This document shows, one piece after another, positions 15,409 to 25,256 of a DNA stretch of 38,598 nucleotides. The stretch is taken from assembly GCA_015058375.1 (NCBI GenBank), contig SVCK01000136.1:1-38598 (forward strand), read 5' to 3'. The notes beneath the pieces were generated by a model. That model saw only the letters and a program-made list of their open reading frames with translations, made no database searches and was not told where the DNA came from. The DNA comes from Clostridium sp. GTDB lineage: Bacteria; Bacillota; Clostridia; Clostridiales; Clostridiaceae. Numbering within the stretch: position 1 is the first letter of the stretch; each line of letters begins with the position of its first letter. The translations under genes were made by a program, and so were the position numbers.

Positions 15409-17358
15409 ATGAATAATAATGAACCTGGAAAAAATCAAAAAAAGACGAGAAATACATTGTTTATATATATTGCAATAATAGCTTTAATTGTATTTGCAGC
15501 TACATATTCAAGAAATGTATATATGAATAAAGAAATATCATATAATAATTTTTTAGAAATGGTTGATGATAAAGAAATTTCAGACATAATTATTTCGAAT
15601 GATAATTTAATTATTACACCAAAAGAAGGAACTAAGTATGCTGGTAAAACTTTATATACTCCAAATCTTAATGATCAACAATTAATTCAAAAATTAGTTG
15701 ATGATGGAGAAATAAACTTTATTGGTAAGAATCCTAAAGAATCAGTTTGGCTTAATATGTTATTTTCTTTTGCAGTACCTATATTATTATTATTTATAAT
15801 GTATAAATTATTTGCTAGTAAGATTTCAAGCAAAATGGGTGGTGGACTAGGAAACATAGGCAAGAATAATGCTAAATTTTATGTTGAAAATGAAATAAAG
15901 GTAACTTTTAATGATGTCGCTGGACAAGAAGAAGCTAAGGAATCATTACAAGAAGTTATAAGTTTTTTAAATAATCCTGCAAAATATACTGAAATAGGAG
16001 CTAAGCTTCCTAAAGGAGTGCTTTTAGTAGGACCTCCAGGAACAGGTAAAACTCTTATAGCTAAAGCTGTTGCTGGGGAAGCTAAAGTGCCATTCTTTTC
16101 ATTATCAGGTTCTAGCTTTGTTGAAATGTTTGTAGGAGTTGGAGCTTCAAGAGTAAGAGATTTATTTAAAGATGCTGTTCAAAAAGCACCATGTATTATA
16201 TTTATAGATGAAATTGATGCAATTGGTAAGAGTAGAGATAATCAAATGCAGAGTAATGATGAACGAGAACAAACACTTAATCAGTTATTATCTGAAATGG
16301 ATGGATTTGATTCATCTAAAGGTATAGTTATTATAGCTGCTACTAATAGACCAGAAATATTGGATAAAGCATTACTTAGACCAGGTAGATTTGATAGAAG
16401 AGTAATTGTTGATAAAGCTGATTTTAAGGGAAGAGAAGCAATATTAAAGGTGCATGCTAAAAATGTTAATTTAGATCCAGAAGTTGACTTGTCTGAAATA
16501 GCAAAAGGTACTCCTGGTGCTGTTGGAGCAGATTTAGCTAATATAGTTAATGAAGCAGCATTAAGAGCAGTTAAGCATGGAAGAAAGAAAGTATTGCAAG
16601 AAGATTTAAGAGATGCAGTTGAAGTTATAATTGCAGGTAAGGAAAAGAAAGATAGAATTCTTTCTGAAAAAGAAAAGAAGACAGTTGCTTTCCATGAAGT
16701 AGGTCATGCACTTGTTGCGGCTTTATTAGATGGAACAGATCCAGTACATAAGATAACAATAGTTCCAAGAACTATGGGTGCACTTGGATATACAATGCAA
16801 CTTCCAGAAGAAGAAAAGTATTTAAGTACTAAGCAAGACTTGTATAATCAAATTACTACGCTTTTAGGAGGAAGAGCAGCAGAAGAAGTAGTGTTTGGAG
16901 AAATCACTACTGGTGCATCAAATGATATTGAAAGAGCAACTCAAACTGCTAGAGGAATAGTAACTGTATATGGAATGAGTGATAGATTTGATATGGTAGC
17001 ATTAGAATCTATTCAAAATAGATATCTTGATGGTAGAGCAGTTAGAAATTGTAGTGAAGAAACATCTACTATAATAGATGAAGAAATATTAAAGATAGTG
17101 AAAGAATGTCATGAAAAGGCTAGAGAAATTCTTATAACTAATAGAGAATTATTAGATAAGATAGCTGGAGTTCTTCTTCAAAAAGAAACTATTTTTGGTG
17201 ATGAGTTTATGGATATAGTTTGTGAAAAATATCCTGAATTAAAGAAAGAAGAAAAGTTAGAGGAAGAATCAAATGCTAAAGAAGAAGATAAAGAAGCTGC
17301 TTTAGATAATGAAGCAGAAGAAACTAAACCTCAGTTAATAGATGAGATTATTGAATAG
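15409..17358 (+). CDS. ftsH: ATP-dependent zinc metalloprotease FtsH
   Basis: A membrane-anchored AAA+ protease that degrades misfolded membrane proteins and short-lived regulators. The 649-residue protein has a membrane helix at about 17-35, an extracytoplasmic domain, a second helix at about 105-127, then the AAA module. In this, Walker A is GPPGTGKT (208-215), Walker B is [15 protein letters not shown], and the second region of homology is LRPGRFDRR. The protease domain has the zinc motif HEVGH (H429, E430, H433) and the third-ligand region [12 protein letters not shown]. The C-terminal tail is acidic (many Glu). GAAAGAGGTGG lies upstream of the ATG. The gene starts 57 bases after lepB. 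The genome may hold another FtsH, but only this one is in view. Confidence 0.96.
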   Translation: MNNNEPGKNQKKTRNTLFIYIAIIALIVFAATYSRNVYMNKEISYNNFLEMVDDKEISDIIISNDNLIITPKEGTKYAGKTLYTPNLNDQQLIQKLVDDGEINFIGKNPKESVWLNMLFSFAVPILLLFIMYKLFASKISSKMGGGLGNIGKNNAKFYVENEIKVTFNDVAGQEEAKESLQEVISFLNNPAKYTEIGAKLPKGVLLVGPPGTGKTLIAKAVAGEAKVPFFSLSGSSFVEMFVGVGASRVRDLFKDAVQKAPCIIFIDEIDAIGKSRDNQMQSNDEREQTLNQLLSEMDGFDSSKGIVIIAATNRPEILDKALLRPGRFDRRVIVDKADFKGREAILKVHAKNVNLDPEVDLSEIAKGTPGAVGADLANIVNEAALRAVKHGRKKVLQEDLRDAVEVIIAGKEKKDRILSEKEKKTVAFHEVGHALVAALLDGTDPVHKITIVPRTMGALGYTMQLPEEEKYLSTKQDLYNQITTLLGGRAAEEVVFGEITTGASNDIERATQTARGIVTVYGMSDRFDMVALESIQNRYLDGRAVRNCSEETSTIIDEEILKIVKECHEKAREILITNRELLDKIAGVLLQKETIFGDEFMDIVCEKYPELKKEEKLEEESNAKEEDKEAALDNEAEETKPQLIDEIIE

Positions 17359-17380
17359 TTTAAGATTTTTATAAATATGA

Positions 17381-17421
17381 CTGGCTCGAAATTTTAAAAG
17401 TATTTTGGGTCAGCCTTTTTT
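17381..17421 (+). terminator. Probable terminator after ftsH
   Basis: CTGGCTC (17381-17387) can pair with GGGTCAG (17407-17413) with two wobble pairs, and a run of Ts follows. The loop is long and the stem modest, so the call is tentative. Confidence 0.5.
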
Positions 17422-17461
17422 AAGTTTGTTAAATTATAGGTTGAAAGGAGTTATTTTATAA

Positions 17462-19555
17462 ATGAACAAGGACATTGAATTTTTGATTGAAGAAGAAAAG
17501 CTAAAAGATACAATTAATCTTTTGAATATAGAGACATTAAGCTATATAGCAAAAAGAAAATATATAACAGAATATATTGTTAAATCAAGAAAAGAGTATT
17601 TGGAAGAATATAAGGACGATGAAGATAAAATAACTGAATACTTTGACCATGAGAGATATGTAAAGGAAGAAGCTTATAGAACAATTGATAAGCGATTAAA
17701 AGAATTTAATATATTAAAAGATAGTCCTTATTTTGGAAAGATAACTTTTACTGAAGAGGATGAAGGTGCAGAAGATATATATATTGGTAGGTTTGGTATG
17801 ACAAGAGAAGAGGACTATGAACCTGTTATTATTGACTGGAGAGCCCCTGTTGCATCTTTGTTTTATAAGGGAACTTTAGGCGAAAGTAGTTATATATCTC
17901 CTCAAGGAGAAATAGAAGCAAATCTTTTAGGAAGAAGACAGATAGTTGCCAAGAAAGGTGAATTAAAAGGAATATTTGATTCAGCTTTAGATGTTAAAGA
18001 TGATATTCTTCAAATGGTTTTAACTAAGAATTCTGAGGATAAACTTAAGGATATTGTTATGACAATTCAAGAAGAGCAGGATAATATTATTAGAGCACCT
18101 AAGAATAAGGTAGTTGTAGTTAACGGAGTAGCTGGTTCTGGAAAAACTACTATAGCACTTCATAGAGTATCATATCTTTTATATAATAATAGAAAACAAT
18201 TTGGAGATAAGGTACTTGTTTTAGGACCTAATGATATATTTATGGATTATATAGCACAGGTTTTACCTTCATTAGGTGAAGAAGGTGGAATAACTCAAAC
18301 TACATTTCAAAATTTTGCTATTGATGAAATAGGTCTAGATGAACCTGTTAAAGGATTTTCTGAATATATTGAAGAGGCTATGGTTGGTAAGGAAGAAGCA
18401 TTAGAAGAGTATAAATATAAGGCATCTAATTCATTCATACAATTGTTGGATAATACAATTGAACAGATGGATAAGAATTATTTTGAAATAAAGCCAGTTA
18501 CATTTTTTGGGGAGGAAATAGTTTCTGTTGAAGAGATTAAAGAACTATTTACTAAATATTATGCGCATATGCCTTTGTTTAGAAGATCAGCTAAGATAAA
18601 GAGAATACTTGTATCTAAGATAAAAGATAAAAGAGATGAGTTGGTTAGGGAACTTAATAATAATATTAAAGTTAAGCTATCTGAAATATCTAAAGAAGAA
18701 TTTGAAATTCAAAAGAATGATTTAGATTTTAGAAGAAGAATAAGAATAAGAGAAATAGTAAGAGGTTTGATGGAGTCTAAGGAAGAACTTAGTTCTTGGA
18801 TAGATCATGAAAATTGCATAAATTTATATAAGAGAATAAGTAATACACAAAATTTAGGATATATGGATCTTGCAGGAATACTTTATTTAATGGTTAAGCT
18901 TGAAGGTAAGAAGTGTAGTAAGGAATTTAAACATGTTGTTATTGATGAAGCTCAAGATTATAATATGACTCAGTTTAAGCTTATAAAAGAACTTACAGGA
19001 TGTAAAAGTTATACAATAGTTGGAGATTCTAATCAGAGATTAATTAGAACAGAGGAAAAACCAGCAATGTTGAATTTGGGTGAGTTATTTGGTAATAATG
19101 TTGAAGAGTTTAGTTTAAATAAGAGTTATAGATCAACACAACAAATTATGGAGTACGCTAATAAGTTCCTTGATGAAAATAAGATTGTACCACTTGTTAG
19201 AAATGGGCATGAGGTAATGGAAGAAAAGATTGAATCTTTAAATGAAAAAATAGAAACTTTATTAGCTATAATTGAAGATTTTAAAGATGATGGATTAGAA
19301 AGTATAGCTATAATAACAAAGGATAAAGAGCAACTTAAAGCTGTTTCGGATGAGTTGAAACCTAAAATAAAGATGGTGACTTTTGATAGAGAAGATATGA
19401 TATACAAGGGAGGACTTGTTTTACTTCCAGCATATTATGCTAAAGGACTTGAATTTGATGGAGTAATATTGCTTGATGATTTAAAAGACACTCCTAATTT
19501 AGTTAAGTATATAATGTGTACTAGAGCACTTCATAGATTAGCAGTTATAAAATAG
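17462..19555 (+). CDS. helD: HelD-type UvrD-like superfamily 1 ATPase (RNA polymerase recycling factor)
   Basis: A 697-residue superfamily 1A helicase-like protein. Its N-terminus is a charged helical hairpin rather than a nuclease, and the segment FGMTREEDYEPVIIDWRAPVASLFYKGT is characteristic of HelD proteins. These bind RNA polymerase and use ATP to free it from stalled complexes. Motif I is GVAGSGKTT (from 222) and motif II is DEAQD (495-499). Motif III is the GDSNQRL segment, motif IV is in the SLNKSYRST region, and motif V/VI are YYAKGLEFDGVILLDD and CTRALHRL. Bacillus HelD is somewhat longer, but nothing essential looks missing. AAAGGAG lies 11 bases before the ATG. It is flanked by terminators and probably monocistronic. 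Confidence 0.88.
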   Translation: MNKDIEFLIEEEKLKDTINLLNIETLSYIAKRKYITEYIVKSRKEYLEEYKDDEDKITEYFDHERYVKEEAYRTIDKRLKEFNILKDSPYFGKITFTEEDEGAEDIYIGRFGMTREEDYEPVIIDWRAPVASLFYKGTLGESSYISPQGEIEANLLGRRQIVAKKGELKGIFDSALDVKDDILQMVLTKNSEDKLKDIVMTIQEEQDNIIRAPKNKVVVVNGVAGSGKTTIALHRVSYLLYNNRKQFGDKVLVLGPNDIFMDYIAQVLPSLGEEGGITQTTFQNFAIDEIGLDEPVKGFSEYIEEAMVGKEEALEEYKYKASNSFIQLLDNTIEQMDKNYFEIKPVTFFGEEIVSVEEIKELFTKYYAHMPLFRRSAKIKRILVSKIKDKRDELVRELNNNIKVKLSEISKEEFEIQKNDLDFRRRIRIREIVRGLMESKEELSSWIDHENCINLYKRISNTQNLGYMDLAGILYLMVKLEGKKCSKEFKHVVIDEAQDYNMTQFKLIKELTGCKSYTIVGDSNQRLIRTEEKPAMLNLGELFGNNVEEFSLNKSYRSTQQIMEYANKFLDENKIVPLVRNGHEVMEEKIESLNEKIETLLAIIEDFKDDGLESIAIITKDKEQLKAVSDELKPKIKMVTFDREDMIYKGGLVLLPAYYAKGLEFDGVILLDDLKDTPNLVKYIMCTRALHRLAVIK

Positions 19556-19570
19556 ATAATAGATAAAAAA

Positions 19571-19607
19571 TATTACTGGAAATTTTTATTTTCAGTAATA
19601 TTTTTTT
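19571..19607 (+). terminator. Terminator of the helD gene
   Basis: Arms tattactg and cagtaata, extended by gaaa with tttt, are followed by seven Ts. It lies 15 bases after the helD stop. Confidence 0.85.
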
Positions 19608-19628
19608 ATCAATTTAATTATTATAAAC

Positions 19629-19660
19629 AAAAAAAGGCTATTGGAGGATTCTCCAAAGCC
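19629..19660 (-). terminator. Terminator of the minus-strand double P-loop gene
   Basis: Read on the minus strand, ggctttggag and ctccaatagcc pair around a 4-base loop with one bulged base, then a run of Ts follows. It faces the helD terminator, as expected for convergent genes. Confidence 0.8.
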
Positions 19661-19752
19661 TAGTTTTAGATGTAGCATTAACCAGTAGATACTCTTGCTC
19701 TATTGGATGAATGAGTCTATAAAATAAATTCTAATTAATCGCTAGATACTAA

Positions 19753-20838
19753 TCATATATAGCTTTCTATTTTCTTTACTATTTCGTTATAGAAATTATC
19801 AACTATAGAGAAATTCATAGCACTTATATAATAAGATTCTAATTGATCATGAAGTGCTTTTGAATTTTTAATACATGATAATGCTTTTGAAACTAATATA
19901 TTAAATTGTTTTTCATCATATAAAATTTCGTTTGCTTTTTCTGTTAATGCGGATTTATTACATAAATCACACATATTATAGGTTACTGATGGATAAGTTA
20001 TATTACTTATTTCATTTGATGTAAAAATTCCAATAGAAGCTTCAGGAACTAGTATATTTTCGATTCTTTCAGGTATAAATGGATCGTGTAGATATTCTAC
20101 AAAGTATCCTGCTTTTTGAAGTTTTGAACCTATTTTTCGTAGTATTTCAGTTTTTGCTAACCCAGGTCCGCCTTTTATAACAATTAAGTTTTCAACTTCT
20201 TTTGATAAATCTTCATTAAAACTTATAATTCCGTTTGGAGTAAAGGCAGTAGAGAATATATGACGATCATTGCCGTATCCAATTTTAGATGAATCGATAG
20301 GAAGAGATAAGAAGATTGTTTCTATTAAATCAGAAACAGCAAAATTATTTAATGATTCTGAATTTAGTATGCTCCAGTCTTCGTGAATAGATTTAGCTGC
20401 TCCTAAGAACCTATATGCTCTTTTGAAACTTTTCCTTATTTCTTTATTAACTTTAATTATTTCTTTTTTATTTTTATACAGTTCATTTGAATCTAAAGCA
20501 ACTCCTAGATTTAATATTTCATCAACTGCACCTGGGTTAATTGGATCAACAATATGAGGAGAAGTACCATCTAAAAGAGCAACTTTTAGTTCTTTAATTA
20601 CAACTCCGTCAAGAGAAGTGTTATCAGAAGAGCAGTGATGATATTCTATTGAATAGCCCATTTCTCCAAAATGTTTACCTATTTTTTTCATGAAAGAAGA
20701 TTTCCCAGTTCCAGGACCACCTTTTATACAGATAATTCTATTAGCATCTTCTTGAGATAAGATGTATCTGTAGAATGAATAGAATCCTTTTGATGTATTT
20801 CCACCTGGGAATAGGTGTCTTTGTTTATAATCAGTCAT
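19753..20838 (-). CDS. Double P-loop ATPase of the PRK06851 type, function unknown
   Basis: A 361-residue cytoplasmic protein made of two related nucleotide-binding halves. The N-terminal half has a standard Walker A, GGPGTGKS (40-47), after RIICIK. The C-terminal half has GGPGLAKT (223-230) after LIVIK, where Ala replaces the usual Gly before Lys. Both are followed by a similar stretch (IGKHFGEMGYSIEYHH and IGSKLQKAGYFVEYLH), so the protein arose by internal duplication. AGAGG precedes the start on the minus strand. Clostridial and bacillar genomes carry relatives annotated only as ATPases (from memory, PRK06851 family). The first half is likely to hydrolyse nucleotide; the second may be weakened. 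The gene is alone between two intergenic regions, so its partner is unknown. Confidence 0.8.
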   Translation of the reverse strand: MTDYKQRHLFPGGNTSKGFYSFYRYILSQEDANRIICIKGGPGTGKSSFMKKIGKHFGEMGYSIEYHHCSSDNTSLDGVVIKELKVALLDGTSPHIVDPINPGAVDEILNLGVALDSNELYKNKKEIIKVNKEIRKSFKRAYRFLGAAKSIHEDWSILNSESLNNFAVSDLIETIFLSLPIDSSKIGYGNDRHIFSTAFTPNGIISFNEDLSKEVENLIVIKGGPGLAKTEILRKIGSKLQKAGYFVEYLHDPFIPERIENILVPEASIGIFTSNEISNITYPSVTYNMCDLCNKSALTEKANEILYDEKQFNILVSKALSCIKNSKALHDQLESYYISAMNFSIVDNFYNEIVKKIESYI

Positions 20839-21084
20839 TTTTAAACCTCTATATTCGTATTTATAATTACTATATTATATGTATGTGCATAAAAAGAGTT
20901 ACGCGTGTATAAAAATTAATATAGTATGCATTTTAAAATGAATAAAAGAATAAAATATACACATAATATACGAAAAGCATCTGGTGAAATTATATTTATA
21001 CAAAAAATATAAAAAAGTACTTGCATAAATATAAAATAGTGTTTTATAATTATACTATCGAAAAGGAAATGGGGAGGGCTTAAA
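20839..21084. promoter_or_regulatory. Divergent control region with 20-bp imperfect palindrome and ABC operon promoter
   Basis: Between the minus-strand ATPase gene and the ABC transporter lie an imperfect palindrome at 20925-20944 (12-bp perfect core CATTTTAAAATG, arms matching except one position each side) and a good promoter. TTGCAT (21021-21026) and TATAAT (21045-21050) are 18 bases apart, 35 bases before the transporter start, and a second TATACT is at 21052. The palindrome could be a repressor site, but it is AT-rich and may be chance. Confidence 0.5.
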
Positions 21085-21918
21085 ATGAAAAAAGGTTTTT
21101 TAAAAAGTATATTAGTAACTTTAATGGTTGGAGTTATGACAGTTTCATTAGCTGGATGTGGAAGTTCAACTAAATCAGATAAAGATAAATTAGATGTAGT
21201 AAAGGAAAATGGAAAGATAGTAGTTGGAATGTCAGCAGATTATGCACCTTATGAATTTCATGCAATTATTAATGGACAGGATAAGGTTGTAGGATTTGAT
21301 GTAGATCTTGCAAATGAAATAGCAAAGGATTTAGGTGTTGAGTTGGAAATAAAAGAAATGGATTTTGATGCTTTGATATCTGCTCTTAAAGCGGATCAAG
21401 TTGATGCAGTTATTTCAGGTATGAATCCAACTGAATCAAGAAAGCAACAAGTAGATTTTTCAGATATATATTATGAAGCTAATCATGCAATATTAACTAC
21501 AAAAAATGCAGCAGATAGTTTTAAAACTAAACAAGATCTTGATGGAAAAGTTATTGGAGTACAACTTGGATCTACTCAACAACAAATTGCTGAAGAGGAA
21601 ATAAAGGCAGGTAATGTATCATTATTACAAGATGTTAACTCGTTAATATTATCATTAAAGACTGGAAAAGTAGATGCATTAATAACAGAAAAACCAGTTG
21701 CGGCAATGGCTGTAGAAAATAATCCTGAACTTGCTGTTTCAGAAATAGATTTTGAAGCAGAAGGTGGAGGAAATGCAGTTGGAGTTAAAAAAGGTTCAAG
21801 TAAATTAGTAGAATCAATAAATAAAACAATACAAAGATTAAAAGAATCTGGAGATTTGGATAAATACATTATAGAAGCAAATGATTTGGCTGCTAAAAAT
21901 CAAAATGAAAATAAATAG
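21085..21918 (+). CDS. Amino-acid ABC transporter substrate-binding lipoprotein
   Basis: Captures a polar amino acid outside the cell and delivers it to the permease. The 277-residue protein has a lysine-led signal peptide with lipobox SLAGC (C25 is the lipidated residue), a short Ser/Thr/Lys linker, and a type II periplasmic-binding-protein fold of the SBP_bac_3 family. Characteristic segments are KIVVGMSADYAPYEFH, VVGFDVDLANEIAKDLG, FDALISALKADQVDAVISGMNPTESRKQQVDFS, and VIGVQLGSTQQ. The conserved arginine R in ESRKQQVDF is the usual ligand carboxylate contact. GGGGAGGG precedes the ATG. It heads a three-gene operon. Which amino acid it binds cannot be decided by eye; glutamine, histidine, arginine or cystine are all possible. 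Confidence 0.92.
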   Translation: MKKGFLKSILVTLMVGVMTVSLAGCGSSTKSDKDKLDVVKENGKIVVGMSADYAPYEFHAIINGQDKVVGFDVDLANEIAKDLGVELEIKEMDFDALISALKADQVDAVISGMNPTESRKQQVDFSDIYYEANHAILTTKNAADSFKTKQDLDGKVIGVQLGSTQQQIAEEEIKAGNVSLLQDVNSLILSLKTGKVDALITEKPVAAMAVENNPELAVSEIDFEAEGGGNAVGVKKGSSKLVESINKTIQRLKESGDLDKYIIEANDLAAKNQNENK

Positions 21919-21942
21919 TTAGTAGCTTAGGGGGAAATCATT

Positions 21943-22614
21943 ATGTTTAATTTTGGATTTATAGAAAATTATTTTCCTAAGTATTTAACTGGGGTTGGGC
22001 TTACTTTAGTTATATCACTTATAACAGTTTGCATTGGAACTATTCTTGGGGCAATATTATTTTTAATGAAAAGTTCTGATGTGGCTATATGGAAGATAAA
22101 ACCTTTAAAAATTATTGCAAGTATCTATGTAGAAGTGGTGAGGGGGACACCAATGCTTCTACAAATACTAATGGTGTATTCAGGAACAAAATTGATATTT
22201 AATGTAGATATTGATGCGTTAACTGCAGCAATAGTTGCAATAGCTTTAAATTCAGCTGCTTATGTAGCTGAAATCATAAGAGCAGGAATTGAAGGATTAG
22301 ATAAAGGGCAAACAGAGGCTGCTAGAAGCTTGGGGATGTCAAAGGCTATGACAATGAGACTTATAGTTTTTCCACAAGCTATTAGAAATATTTTGCCAGC
22401 AATAGGTAATGAATTTGTAGCTGTAATTAAAGAATCTTCAATGGCTTCTGTTTTAGGAGTTGGAGAATTGACTTTTTCAGCTAAAATTGTTCAAGGGGCT
22501 ACATACCTTTCTTTAGAACCTTTAATGGTTGCAGCAGTATTTTACTTTATATTAACTTTCTCATTAGGAAGACTTATGAGTTATCTTGAAAGGAGGATGA
22601 AGACTAGTGATTAA
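21943..22614 (+). CDS. Amino-acid ABC transporter permease (HisM/GlnP type)
   Basis: A 223-residue integral membrane permease of the His/Glu/Gln/Arg/opine family, with about five membrane helices. It opens with [20 protein letters not shown], the standard family start. The cytoplasmic coupling (EAA) loop is clear: [18 protein letters not shown]...[23 protein letters not shown] precedes the ATG at 21943. The gene follows the substrate-binding gene by 24 bases and its stop overlaps the ATPase gene start by 8 bases, so the two are coupled in translation. Probably works as a homodimer, since only one permease gene is present. Confidence 0.95.
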   Translation: MFNFGFIENYFPKYLTGVGLTLVISLITVCIGTILGAILFLMKSSDVAIWKIKPLKIIASIYVEVVRGTPMLLQILMVYSGTKLIFNVDIDALTAAIVAIALNSAAYVAEIIRAGIEGLDKGQTEAARSLGMSKAMTMRLIVFPQAIRNILPAIGNEFVAVIKESSMASVLGVGELTFSAKIVQGATYLSLEPLMVAAVFYFILTFSLGRLMSYLERRMKTSD

Positions 22615-23329
22615 AATTACAAACTTGCATAAAAGTTTTGGGAAAAATGAAGTGTTAAAGGGGATAGACGCTCATATAAAAAAAGGTGAGGTTGTAGTTA
22701 TAATTGGTCCTTCAGGATCAGGAAAGTCTACATTTTTGAGATGTTTAAACTTATTAGAAACTCCAACTGATGGAAAGGTAATATTTGAAGGTAATGATAT
22801 TACTGACAAAAAGGTTAATATAGATAAATTAAGAGAAAATATGGGGATGGTTTTTCAAGGATTTAACTTATTTCCACATAAAAAGGTTATAGATAATATA
22901 ACATTGGCACCAATCAAGGTGAAGAAAATAGAACCAAAGATAGCTAAGGAAAAAGCAAAAGATTTGTTAGATATGGTAGGATTAAAAGATAAAGCAGAGA
23001 CTTATCCATCTTCCTTATCAGGAGGTCAAAAGCAAAGAATTGCAATTGCAAGAGCTTTGGCTATGGAACCAGATGTTATGCTATTTGATGAACCTACTTC
23101 AGCTTTAGATCCAGAAATGGTTGGTGAAGTTTTAAATGTAATGAAAAAACTGGCTAATAAAGGAATGACAATGGTTGTCGTTACTCATGAAATGGGATTT
23201 GCAAGAGAAGTTGGAGATAGGATATTTTTTATGGATGAAGGAAAGATATTAGAAGAAGGAACACCTGTTGAAATTTTTAATCATCCCAAAAATGAAAGAA
23301 CTAAAGACTTTTTATCAAAAGTACTTTAG
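22607..23329 (+). CDS. Amino-acid ABC transporter ATP-binding protein (GlnQ type)
   Basis: The ATPase of the importer, 240 residues, starting at GTG 22607 with AGGAGG 10 bases upstream inside the permease gene. Walker A is GPSGSGKST (34-42), the Q-loop lies in [14 protein letters not shown], and the signature is LSGGQ (137-141). Walker B ends in D161-E162 ([13 protein letters not shown]), with the switch His in [12 protein letters not shown]. Length and motifs match polar amino-acid importers such as GlnQ and GltL. It is followed at once by a bidirectional terminator. All motifs are intact. Confidence 0.96.
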   Translation: MIKITNLHKSFGKNEVLKGIDAHIKKGEVVVIIGPSGSGKSTFLRCLNLLETPTDGKVIFEGNDITDKKVNIDKLRENMGMVFQGFNLFPHKKVIDNITLAPIKVKKIEPKIAKEKAKDLLDMVGLKDKAETYPSSLSGGQKQRIAIARALAMEPDVMLFDEPTSALDPEMVGEVLNVMKKLANKGMTMVVVTHEMGFAREVGDRIFFMDEGKILEEGTPVEIFNHPKNERTKDFLSKVL

Positions 23330-23330
23330 A

Positions 23331-23360
23331 AAAAAGGTTGCAAGAATTGCAACCTTTTTT
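23331..23360. terminator. Bidirectional terminator between convergent operons
   Basis: A perfect 13-bp stem (aaaaaggttgcaa with ttgcaaccttttt) and a 3-base loop have A-runs on one side and T-runs on the other, so it works in both directions. It ends the ABC operon on plus and the DUF2628 gene on minus, whose last codons nearly reach it. Confidence 0.92.
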
Positions 23361-23976
23361 AATATATTAAAGAATTATCGATAATAGAAGATGGTATTAA
23401 TAAACAAAGTAATGAAAATATAACTATTATACAAAATAAAACAATACTTACTATTATAGGTGCTATTGTAGTGCCACCATTTAAATGTAATTTTCTATTA
23501 AGCATATCATTATTTAAATTTCTTATTTTTGCGAAATGCTTTATAGATAGTATTCTCTTGGTTGCATACTTCATATATAATTGATTAGCAAACATTCCAG
23601 CTCCAATCATTATACCTAATGATAAAATTATTGATATTTCATTAGGAAGTATTAAATTTGATAATATATTTACTACTAGTACTATTAACATTACAGAGTA
23701 AATTTTTCTGTACCAGAACCAGTAAACAGGAAAAAAGAATGCTGGCCAGTTCCAGGATACAAAGTTTTCATTTTCTTGATATCTATCCCATTTTTCAAGG
23801 TAGTAATCAGATCTTTTTTCACCTACAAAATTTATCATTTCTGAAACACTAATTCCGTTTGTATCACAGAATTCATTAAAATTTAAATTTGTATTTAAAT
23901 TCGAATTTGATTGGCATTCAGGATTTGTACATTTATTATCTGAATTTAATTCTTGTCCACAGTATTTGCAATACAT
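23359..23976 (-). CDS. Zinc-ribbon DUF2628-like membrane protein
   Basis: A 205-residue protein of unknown function. Residues 3-21 form a zinc ribbon, with C3, C6, C16 and C21 as ligands. A short Asn/Leu-rich linker and an acidic segment with SDYYLEKWDRYQENENF follow. SWNWPAFFFPVYWFWYRKIY then opens a membrane domain of the DUF2628 type with about three or four hydrophobic segments. GGGGGA precedes the minus-strand ATG. It lies 57 bases after the CDF exporter stop on the same strand and may be its operon partner; the shared terminator supports one message. The cytoplasmic zinc ribbon beside a metal exporter is suggestive of metal-linked function but is not proof. Confidence 0.8.
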   Translation of the reverse strand: MYCKYCGQELNSDNKCTNPECQSNSNLNTNLNFNEFCDTNGISVSEMINFVGEKRSDYYLEKWDRYQENENFVSWNWPAFFFPVYWFWYRKIYSVMLIVLVVNILSNLILPNEISIILSLGIMIGAGMFANQLYMKYATKRILSIKHFAKIRNLNNDMLNRKLHLNGGTTIAPIIVSIVLFCIIVIFSLLCLLIPSSIIDNSLIY

Positions 23977-24033
23977 TAAAATTCCCCCACTTTTTAAATT
24001 TTATATATTAATAATAACATAAAATAAATATGC

Positions 24034-25212
24034 TTAAATATAATTATTATCTATTGTTATAATACATCCATATTCAGGATGGATTTTTTTTATAGAATTG
24101 GATAACTCTTCTTTAAGTTCTTCCTTAGTCATTATTTTTTCTAATTTGTCAGGATTTACAACAACATCGAAAATTAAATTTTTCTTTTCGCCCTGTCCTA
24201 CTATTCTAAAGTCATGCATTGATTCAATTAATGGATTGTATTCAATTATTTTAAGTAATTCGCTATAAGTTTCATTAATTTCTTCAGTAGTTAAACATAT
24301 AGGATCCATGTGAATTACAAGATAGATATTAAGTTTGTTTGAAATTTCTCTTTCTGCTGTATCAATTATTTCATGAATTTCCATTACTCCTATATCAGAT
24401 GGAATTTCAGCATGAATTGAAGCCATACATCTACCAGGACCGTAATTGTGTATTATTAAATCATGTACACCAGTTATATTATCATAACTTAAAACCATTT
24501 GTTTTATATTCTCAACCAATTTTTTGTCTGGAGCTTCGCCTAAAAGTGGGTTTATGGTTTCTTTTACAAGTTGAAAACCTGATACAAGTATAAATATTGC
24601 AACAAAGAATCCTAGATATCCATCAATAGGAAATTCTATGAAATTTGAAGCAAGAAATGAAAGTGCTACAGCTGATGAAGTAAATACATCACCTAATGCA
24701 TCAACGGATGAAGCTTTTAATGCTGATGAATTTATTTTTTCACCAATAAATTTATTGAATCTAGAAAGCCACACTTTTAGTAATACTGATATTATTAATA
24801 AGATGAAAGGAATAATTTCAAATACTATTTCTTCAGGATTAATAATTTTTTCAAAAGAAGATTTTAGAAATTGTAATCCAACAAGCATTACCATAAATGC
24901 AACAATTAATGCAGATATATATTCTATTCTTCCATGACCAAAAGGATGTTTAGCATCGGCAGGCTTTTTTGAAAGTTTAAAACCGATTATTGTTATTATA
25001 GATGAAGCTGCATCAGATAAATTGTTAAATGCATCAGCCATAATAGCAATACTTGAAGCTAAAATACCAACAAATAATTTTATTAAGAATAAAATAATAT
25101 TAATAGAAATTCCGGTGAAACCACCTAAAAGCAAGTAGGAACCTCTAACATTTTCATCTTCTATGTTATTATTATTTTTTATAAATAGGTTAATTAATAG
25201 CCTAGATATCAA
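24034..25212 (-). CDS. Cation diffusion facilitator (CDF) exporter, manganese-type metal site
   Basis: A 392-residue proton-coupled divalent metal exporter. AGGAGG abuts a GTG at 25221 but lies 8 bases before TTG 25212, so I start at TTG (MISRLLINLF). The membrane domain (about 25-215) has six helices. Transport-site residues would be N63 and D67 in helix 2 (DAFNNLSDAAS) and D171 and D175 in helix 5 (VDALGDVFT). Zinc CDFs usually have H-x3-D in helix 5; D-x3-D there with N-x3-D in helix 2 is the arrangement described for Mn exporters such as MntE. HPFGHGRIEY is the conserved loop. The C-terminal domain (about 220-392) carries two ferredoxin-like parts, longer than the usual one. A palindrome lies upstream. 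Confidence 0.9.
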   Translation of the reverse strand: MISRLLINLFIKNNNNIEDENVRGSYLLLGGFTGISINIILFLIKLFVGILASSIAIMADAFNNLSDAASSIITIIGFKLSKKPADAKHPFGHGRIEYISALIVAFMVMLVGLQFLKSSFEKIINPEEIVFEIIPFILLIISVLLKVWLSRFNKFIGEKINSSALKASSVDALGDVFTSSAVALSFLASNFIEFPIDGYLGFFVAIFILVSGFQLVKETINPLLGEAPDKKLVENIKQMVLSYDNITGVHDLIIHNYGPGRCMASIHAEIPSDIGVMEIHEIIDTAEREISNKLNIYLVIHMDPICLTTEEINETYSELLKIIEYNPLIESMHDFRIVGQGEKKNLIFDVVVNPDKLEKIMTKEELKEELSNSIKKIHPEYGCIITIDNNYI

Positions 25213-25256
25213 TATGAACACCTCCTATTTTAAAAATCATAGTATTATAATTTTAT

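Noticed and set aside
19753..20838. A defence-system ATPase
   Set aside because: It stands alone, with no nuclease, methylase or effector gene nearby, and belongs to a widespread non-defence family as far as I can tell.
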